DNA of 9,321 nt from an uncultured Roseovarius sp. (GTDB lineage: Bacteria > Pseudomonadota > Alphaproteobacteria > Rhodobacterales > Rhodobacteraceae). Under the pieces are notes generated by a model that did no database searches, was not told the origin of the DNA, and saw only the letters and a program-made list of their open reading frames with translations. The translations under genes and the position numbers were made by a program. The stretch spans positions 1 through 9,321 of the forward strand of contig CAJXKX010000052.1 of NCBI GenBank assembly GCA_913055965.1, read 5' to 3'. Numbering within the stretch: the first letter of the stretch is position 1; each line of letters begins with the position of its first letter. This document shows positions 5,746-9,321 of the stretch, one piece after another.

Positions 5746-7068
5746 TCAGATCGCGTCGAGCTTGCCGCGCCGCTTGCGCTGGAACGACGAGGGGATGTTC
5801 AGCATGTCGCGGTATTTCGCCACCGTGCGCCGGGCGAGAACCGGCCCGCCGTCGCTGATCGCCCGCGCGATGGCCTCGTCGCTGAGCGGGTTGGCGGGGT
5901 CTTCGGCGGCGACCAGCCGCTGGATGCGGTAACGCACTGCGGCGGCGGAGGCCCCGCCCTCGCCCGAGGCATCGCCCTGCAGCGCGGTGCTGAAGAAGCG
6001 TTTGAGCCCAAGCGTGCCCTGCGGCGTGACCATCAGGATACCCGTGGTGACACGGCTCACGGTGCTTTCATGCACGCCGATGGCCTGCGCCACATCCGCC
6101 AGCGTCATCGGGGCGATCTGCGACGGCCCGTGTTCGAGAAAGGCGGTCTGACGGCGCACGATTTCGGCGCCCACGGCGAGGGTCGTCTGGTTGCGATGCT
6201 CGACCGCGCGGCGCAGCCAGCGGGCCACGCCGAGCCGCTCGCCGACATAGCCGCGCGCACGGGCGTCGCGGGTGATCGCGGCGGCGCTGTCCTCATCCAC
6301 CGTGACGGCGGGCAGGGTGGAGCGGTTGAGGTCCACCTTCCAGCCATCGGGGCCACGGGTGACGATCAGGTCAGGCTCGCGCTGCATGGTCTCGCCATGG
6401 CTGAAATCCGCGCCCGGCTTGGGATTGAGGCCGCGCAGCTGCTTGAGCGTCGCGCGCAGCTCGTCCATCCCGCAGCCGCAGACCCGCGCCAGCCCGGTGA
6501 GGTCGGCGGCGGCGAGGCGGGGCAGGTTGTTCAGCACGCCGCGAAAGATCGGTGTCATCAGCCCCAGATCCTCGGCCTGAAGGCCGAGGCACTCCGCGAG
6601 GTTGCGCGCGAACAGCCCTGCCGGTTCCACCTGCTGCACGCGATGCAGCATGGCCTCGGCCCCGTCCATGTCGAGGCCGCAGGCAAAGGCCAGGTCTTCG
6701 AGAGGCTCGCTCAGCCAGCCATTGGCGTCGAGCGCTTCGAGATAGCGTTCGGCGATGGCGCGCTCGCTCGCATCCGAGAACATCAGGTCGAACTGCGCCG
6801 CCACATGGCCATAGAGCGAAAGCGGATGATCGGCGAGGCGGCTTGCCGGGTCGTCACCCTCGGCGCGGCCACCGCCCGAATAGGGCAGCGCGGGCAGGGC
6901 GCGACCGGCGGGTGAGACGTCGATGAAGGGGTTTTCCTCGGCCTCCTTCTCGATATACCGCTGCAGGTCGGTATTGGAGAGTTGCAGAAGGGCGATGGCC
7001 TGCTGCATCTGGCCGGTCATGGTGAGCGACTGGCTCTGGCTGGTGCGCTGTGAAACCTGGATATTCAT
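5746..7068 (-). CDS. rpoN: RNA polymerase sigma-54 factor (RpoN), probably flagellum-dedicated
   Basis: A 440-residue sigma-54 factor, which directs RNA polymerase to -24/-12 promoters and needs an AAA+ activator for open-complex formation. Region I is intact (SQSLTMTGQMQQAIALLQL, then EEENPF-like EAEENPFID, residues 11-50). The acidic region II is short and poorly acidic (about 55-80). The core-binding region III spans about 85-300 (VEPAGLFARNLAECL at 148-161). The helix-turn-helix is at 322-342 (ADVAQAIGVHESTVSRVT), and the RpoN box ARRTVAKYRD is at 412-421. At 440 residues it is near the shorter end for the family. The ATG at 7066-7068 is chosen because GGAG lies 7 bases upstream; an in-frame ATG at 7089 would add seven residues without better support. 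It lies between flagellin and a sigma-54-driven pair and shares the window with a FleQ-type activator, so I infer an RpoN2-like copy dedicated to motility. A housekeeping nitrogen/fixation copy is less likely. Confidence 0.95.
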   Translation of the reverse strand: MNIQVSQRTSQSQSLTMTGQMQQAIALLQLSNTDLQRYIEKEAEENPFIDVSPAGRALPALPYSGGGRAEGDDPASRLADHPLSLYGHVAAQFDLMFSDASERAIAERYLEALDANGWLSEPLEDLAFACGLDMDGAEAMLHRVQQVEPAGLFARNLAECLGLQAEDLGLMTPIFRGVLNNLPRLAAADLTGLARVCGCGMDELRATLKQLRGLNPKPGADFSHGETMQREPDLIVTRGPDGWKVDLNRSTLPAVTVDEDSAAAITRDARARGYVGERLGVARWLRRAVEHRNQTTLAVGAEIVRRQTAFLEHGPSQIAPMTLADVAQAIGVHESTVSRVTTGILMVTPQGTLGLKRFFSTALQGDASGEGGASAAAVRYRIQRLVAAEDPANPLSDEAIARAISDGGPVLARRTVAKYRDMLNIPSSFQRKRRGKLDAI

Positions 7069-7146
7069 GACTTTTCTCCGAATTCGCACTCAAATACTGA
7101 AAGCCGCTGCCGTTAAGGTGAAGCATGCCAATTCGTCATCCGCGCG

Positions 7147-7160
7147 GTCGGATTTCCGAC
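7147..7160. promoter_or_regulatory. GTC-N8-GAC palindrome upstream of rpoN, FleQ-box-like
   Basis: GTCGGATTTCCGAC has perfect GTCGGA/TCCGAC arms around TT. Its edges match the GTC-N8-GAC geometry reported for the Pseudomonas FleQ box; the centre does not match closely. It lies about 80 bases upstream of the rpoN start. A near copy is at 7238-7251. Binding by the local FleQ is inference. Confidence 0.35.
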
Positions 7161-7196
7161 ACGCGCCATCGCCATCGCCAAGTGATTGATGAATTG

Positions 7197-7226
7197 AAAA
7201 AAAACCCCGACGATATCGCCGGGGTT
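7197..7226 (-). terminator. Rho-independent terminator of the flagellin gene
   Basis: Read on the minus strand, AACCCCG (7226-7220) pairs with CGGGGTT (7209-7203) around a short centre in which a further G-U pair can form. It is followed by an unbroken run of eight T residues (7204-7197) that overlaps the 3' arm. It lies 28 bases beyond the flagellin stop codon and should insulate rpoN from strong flagellin transcription. Confidence 0.88.
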
Positions 7227-7237
7227 CTTTCGATACT

Positions 7238-7251
7238 GTCGGAAATACGAC
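7238..7251. promoter_or_regulatory. Second GTC-N8-GAC site, just downstream of flagellin
   Basis: GTCGGAAATACGAC matches the reverse complement of the 7147-7160 palindrome at 13 of 14 positions. It sits between the flagellin stop and its terminator. It could be a second site for the same regulator, 91 bases away, or coincidence. Confidence 0.28.
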
Positions 7252-7253
7252 GC

Positions 7254-8732
7254 TTAGCGGAGCAGGCTGAGCACGTTCTGCGACGCCTGGTTGGCCTGTG
7301 CGAGCATCGCGGTGCTGGCCTGCGAGAGAATCTGCGACCGCGCCATCTCGGACGATTCCTTGGCGAAATCCGCATCCATCACCCCCGAGCGCGCCGCCTC
7401 GACATTGACCGTGATGTTGGTCAGGTTCGAGATCGTGCTGTCGAGACGGTTCGACACGGCACCGAGATCCGAGCGCGACTGGCTGATCTTCTGCAGCGCC
7501 ACGTCGATCACCTTGAGCGCGTCTGCGGCACCGGTCTGCGTGGTCAGGTCGATCTCGGCGACCGACTCCAGCGACGAGGTGTTGGCGGCGCTCTCGAAGA
7601 ACACGGTGCCGGCGGTGGTCACGTCGGTGCCGACCGAGAACTGCTCGGTCGAGCTCACCTCGACCTGACCGCTGATCGCCACGTCATTGTCGGTGTCGTC
7701 GAGCGTCGCGGTGTTCACACCGGCTGCCGCGCCCGAGGGGGTCTCGTCGGCATTGAGCGCGGTGGCGGTCATCGTCGTGGTGCCGGTGCCGGTGGTGAAA
7801 TCCTCGATCAGGATGTCGGCGCCAGTCGAGTCGGTCAGCTTGATGGAGGAATTGTCCTCGCCCATCGTCGCGGTGACGCCGGTCCGCCCGGTCTGGTTGT
7901 TGATGGCGGTGGCGATACCGCGCAGGTCCGAGGTGTCGGAGATCGCGACGGTGCCGATATTCACACCGTTGACGTCGAAGGTGACGGTGTCGGCGGCGGA
8001 AAAGCCCGACAGTTCCACCTTGGTCGTCGCCGAGGCGGTGACGCCGGTCGAGGCGCTGACATCGTTGATCGCGTTGGCCATTTCCTCGGCCGACTGGCCT
8101 GCGGTGGTGGTCAGCTCGGCGCTGCCCGCAAAGCCGGTGATGTTGATCGTCGTCCCGGCGGCGATGCCGGTATCGGCGGTGCCCGCCCCGGCGGCAAGCG
8201 ACACGTTCGAGGTGATGGTATGCGCCCCGATATCCGTGGCGGCGGCGCTGTCGACGCTGACATTCAGCACCTGGCCCGAATCCGCGCCGATCTGGAACTG
8301 CTTGCCCGCGAACGAGCCGTCGAGAATGTTCATCCCGTTGAAGGTCGTGTCCTTGGCGACGCGGTTGATCTCGGTCAGCAGCTGCTTGGATTCGGCCCCG
8401 ATGTTCGAGCGGTCCGAGGCGGTGTTGGTGTCGTTCGATGACTGCACGGCAAGTTCGCGCAGACGCTGGAGCATGTTCGACACCTCGATATGCGCGCCTT
8501 CGGTCGTGTCGATCAGGTTCTTGCCGTCGGTGGCGTTGCGGACCGCCTGGTTGAGGCCGGTGATCTGCGAGGTCATCTTTTCCGCGATGGCCATGCCCGC
8601 GGCGTCGTCCTTGGCCGCGTTGATCCGCAGACCCGAGGACAGGCGGCTCATCGCCGCGTTCATGTCCTCGTTGACGCGCGTCATGTTCGCCTGTGCGGTG
8701 ATCGCGCTGATATTCGTGTTGATGGTGGTCAT
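7254..8732 (-). CDS. fliC: Flagellin, the filament subunit
   Basis: A 492-residue flagellin, exported through the flagellar type III apparatus and polymerised into the filament. The N-terminal D0/D1 domain is at about 1-140 (MTTINTNISAITAQANM, SRLSSGLRINAAKDDAAGMA, LQRLRELAVQSSN). The C-terminal D1/D0 domain is at about 405-492 (SDLGAVSNRLDSTISNL, ARSQILSQASTAMLAQANQ, ending NVLSLLR). A variable surface domain (about 165-400) is rich in Thr, Ala and Gly and contains flagellin_IN-like stretches such as VTFDVNGVNIGTVAI. The whole D0/D1 pair is intact and the length is close to enteric FliC. The start is the ATG at 8730-8732, with AGGAG 8 bases upstream; a longer reading to 8783 adds non-flagellin sequence. 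No cysteine is present. It is transcribed alone, from a sigma-28 type promoter (8780-8805) to the terminator at 7197-7226. It diverges from motA. High similarity to gammaproteobacterial flagellins fits transfer of the whole locus. Confidence 0.97.
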   Translation of the reverse strand: MTTINTNISAITAQANMTRVNEDMNAAMSRLSSGLRINAAKDDAAGMAIAEKMTSQITGLNQAVRNATDGKNLIDTTEGAHIEVSNMLQRLRELAVQSSNDTNTASDRSNIGAESKQLLTEINRVAKDTTFNGMNILDGSFAGKQFQIGADSGQVLNVSVDSAAATDIGAHTITSNVSLAAGAGTADTGIAAGTTINITGFAGSAELTTTAGQSAEEMANAINDVSASTGVTASATTKVELSGFSAADTVTFDVNGVNIGTVAISDTSDLRGIATAINNQTGRTGVTATMGEDNSSIKLTDSTGADILIEDFTTGTGTTTMTATALNADETPSGAAAGVNTATLDDTDNDVAISGQVEVSSTEQFSVGTDVTTAGTVFFESAANTSSLESVAEIDLTTQTGAADALKVIDVALQKISQSRSDLGAVSNRLDSTISNLTNITVNVEAARSGVMDADFAKESSEMARSQILSQASTAMLAQANQASQNVLSLLR

Positions 8733-8779
8733 CTTCAGGTCTCCTGGTTTCATGCGACGCTGGCCAGCGCTTGGACAAG

Positions 8780-8805
8780 GCAACGGCGACGCCCGGATTT
8801 GTTTA
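8780..8805 (-). promoter_or_regulatory. Candidate sigma-28 (FliA) promoter of flagellin
   Basis: On the minus strand TAAA (8805-8802) is followed after 14 bases by GCCGTTGC (8787-8780). Spacing is one base shorter than the usual 15 and the -10 matches GCCGATAA at 5 of 8 positions. Its CTAAA...GCCGTTG core resembles the better-matching promoter at 4252-4278. A start near 8772 would give a leader of about 40 bases. Confidence 0.5.
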
Positions 8806-8816
8806 GAGATCCGGGC
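8791..8816. repeat. Perfect inverted repeat enclosing the flagellin -35 element
   Basis: GCCCGGAT (8791-8798) and ATCCGGGC (8809-8816) are perfect 8-bp arms separated by 10 bases. The minus-strand TAAA of the flagellin promoter lies in the loop. This could be an operator where a regulator competes with FliA, an enhancer site for the divergent motA promoter (about 100 bases from its start site), or a leader hairpin if transcription starts further upstream. Confidence 0.6.
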
Positions 8817-8817
8817 G

Positions 8818-8852
8818 AAAATCGTTTCAAATATCTGATATTAAATCGTTTT
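8818..8852. repeat. AT-rich element: direct repeats flanking a 13-bp palindrome
   Basis: AAATCGTTT occurs at 8819-8827 and 8843-8851, 24 bases apart. Between them AATATC-T-GATATT (8830-8842) is a perfect palindrome. The region is much more AT-rich than its surroundings. The palindrome centre is about 70 bases upstream of the predicted motA start site, a position suited to activator or bending-protein binding. No protein can be assigned; no clean IHF or CtrA consensus is present. Confidence 0.45.
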
Positions 8853-8878
8853 ATTTTACAGGCTCCATTCCGCCCCGC

Positions 8879-8894
8879 TTGGTACGGTTCTTGC
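8879..8894 (+). promoter_or_regulatory. Sigma-54 promoter of motA
   Basis: TTGGTACG-GTTC-TTGC matches the consensus TTGGCACG-N4-TTGC with a single C-to-T change. The GG (8881-8882) and GC (8893-8894) doublets have the required 12-base offset. Transcription would start near 8906, giving a leader of about 49 bases, nearly the same as that of the 4285 promoter. Confidence 0.82.
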
Positions 8895-8901
8895 CCCATC
8901 C

Positions 8902-8936
8902 CTTGCGACCACCGGCACGGGGCCGGCGGGTGCAAG
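8902..8936 (+). other. Imperfect stem-loop at the motA transcript 5' end
   Basis: CTTGC (8902-8906) can pair with GCAAG (8932-8936). Inside, CCGGC (8912-8916) pairs with GCCGG (8922-8926), with two further C-G pairs and one G-U pair, two mismatches and a 5-base loop. If transcription starts near 8906 the inner stem lies at the very 5' end. The Shine-Dalgarno AAGGGG (8942-8947) stays outside it, so stabilising the mRNA is more likely than blocking translation. Confidence 0.35.
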
Positions 8937-8954
8937 TCGGCAAGGGGTCCGGGC

Positions 8955-9321
8955 ATGGATATTGCGTCACTTATCGGTCTGATCGGGGCGGTCGGCATGG
9001 TGATCGGCTCGATGATCGCGGCGGGCGGTCTCGGCCCCTTCATCGACGTGCCCGCGATCCTGATCGTGTTCGGCGGCACCTTCTTTGCGGTCATGTACAA
9101 ATGCACGATGCCGATTTTCCTGCGCAGCTTTGGTGCCATGGCCAAGGTGTTCATGCCCAAGGCCGCCAACAAGGAAGACCTCATCGCGAAGATGGTCGAA
9201 CTCTCTGACGTGGCGCGCAAGAACGGGCTGATGGCGCTCGAGGGGCAGGACGTGCCCGACCCGTTCTTTTCCAAGGGGCTGCAGATGCTCGTCGATGGCG
9301 CGGACGAGGCCAAGCTCGTCA
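8955..9321 (+). CDS. motA: Flagellar stator protein MotA/PomA, N-terminal part
   Basis: The first 122 codons are present; the gene runs off the right edge. MotA/PomA forms the stator with MotB/PomB, conducting H+ or Na+ and pushing on FliG. TM1 is at about 3-22 (ASLIGLIGAVGMVIGSMIAA) and TM2 at about 31-50 (VPAILIVFGGTFFAVMYKC). They are followed by the start of the cytoplasmic loop, with EDLIAKMVELSDVARKNGLM. R88, K89 and E96 fall at the same residue numbers as the FliG-interacting charged residues described in Vibrio PomA. Overall similarity is to PomA and R. sphaeroides MotA rather than E. coli MotA. The R. sphaeroides protein is proton-driven yet works with Na+-type partners, so ion choice cannot be read from this part. 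The ATG at 8955 has AAGGGG 7 bases upstream and follows the sigma-54 promoter. It diverges from flagellin; motB probably follows outside the window. Confidence 0.93.
   Translation, partial: MDIASLIGLIGAVGMVIGSMIAAGGLGPFIDVPAILIVFGGTFFAVMYKCTMPIFLRSFGAMAKVFMPKAANKEDLIAKMVELSDVARKNGLMALEGQDVPDPFFSKGLQMLVDGADEAKLV

Noticed and set aside
7112..7131. TTGGCATG on the minus strand upstream of rpoN as a sigma-54 -24 element
   Set aside because: After the 4-base spacer the sequence is ACCT, so the required GC of the -12 element is missing.
7164..7179. Short CGCCAT repeats upstream of rpoN
   Set aside because: Only two to three hexamer units occur; this is too short to call a functional or variable repeat.
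7125..8838. Plus-strand open frames (438 and 383 codons) across flagellin
   Set aside because: Both are antisense shadows of an unambiguous flagellin gene and have no recognisable domains.
8841..8855. CtrA-type site (TTAA-N7-TTAA) between flagellin and motA
   Set aside because: The second half reads TATT, so only one half-site matches. In AT-rich DNA this is weak.
8750..9313. Minus-strand open frame of 187 codons overlapping motA
   Set aside because: It is antisense to motA and crosses the sigma-54 promoter; nothing recognisable is encoded.

Overview
The window is high-GC DNA that looks like an accessory (Fla1-type) flagellar locus of a Rhodobacter- or Roseobacter-like alphaproteobacterium. 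The main clues are a FleQ-type sigma-54 activator, a sigma-54 factor (RpoN), a flagellin close to enteric FliC and a motility protein A close to Vibrio PomA. They sit together with sigma-54 and sigma-28 type promoters. As established knowledge, Rhodobacter sphaeroides fla1 uses FleQ, RpoN2 and FliA and is thought to have come from a gammaproteobacterium. The host assignment is inference from gene content and composition.

Layout. 1-297 (+) is the C-terminal end of the FleQ-type activator. Convergent with it, 310-2967 (-) is a large hybrid histidine kinase (TM, sensor, TM, PAS, HisKA, HATPase, REC, HPt). It is nearly fused to an upstream periplasmic protein (2970-3458, -) with a sulfite-oxidase/molybdopterin-type fold but no cysteine, which I read as a sensory partner. 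3629-4216 (-) is an unrecognised soluble protein with a good sigma-28 type promoter. Divergent from it, a sigma-54 type promoter (4285-4301) precedes two genes: a single-TM coiled-coil protein (4363-5058) and a protein joining a PDZ-like domain to a DUF2628-like membrane region (5074-5739). rpoN (5746-7068, -) converges on that pair. The flagellin gene (7254-8732, -) ends in a clear intrinsic terminator. A 222-bp AT-rich, palindrome-rich intergenic region separates flagellin from motA (8955 to the window end, +), which has a canonical sigma-54 promoter.

How it may work together. FleQ plus RpoN would drive the sigma-54 promoters (motA and the two-gene unit). FliA, encoded outside the window, would drive flagellin and the unrecognised 3629-4216 gene. 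Promoter type therefore ties three uncharacterised proteins to the flagellar regulon, which is the most interesting result here. The histidine kinase pair has no visible flagellar promoter and may be an unrelated neighbour or a separate input. No RNA genes, IS elements, CRISPR arrays or replication origins were seen, and no gene-free stretch exceeds about 225 bases.
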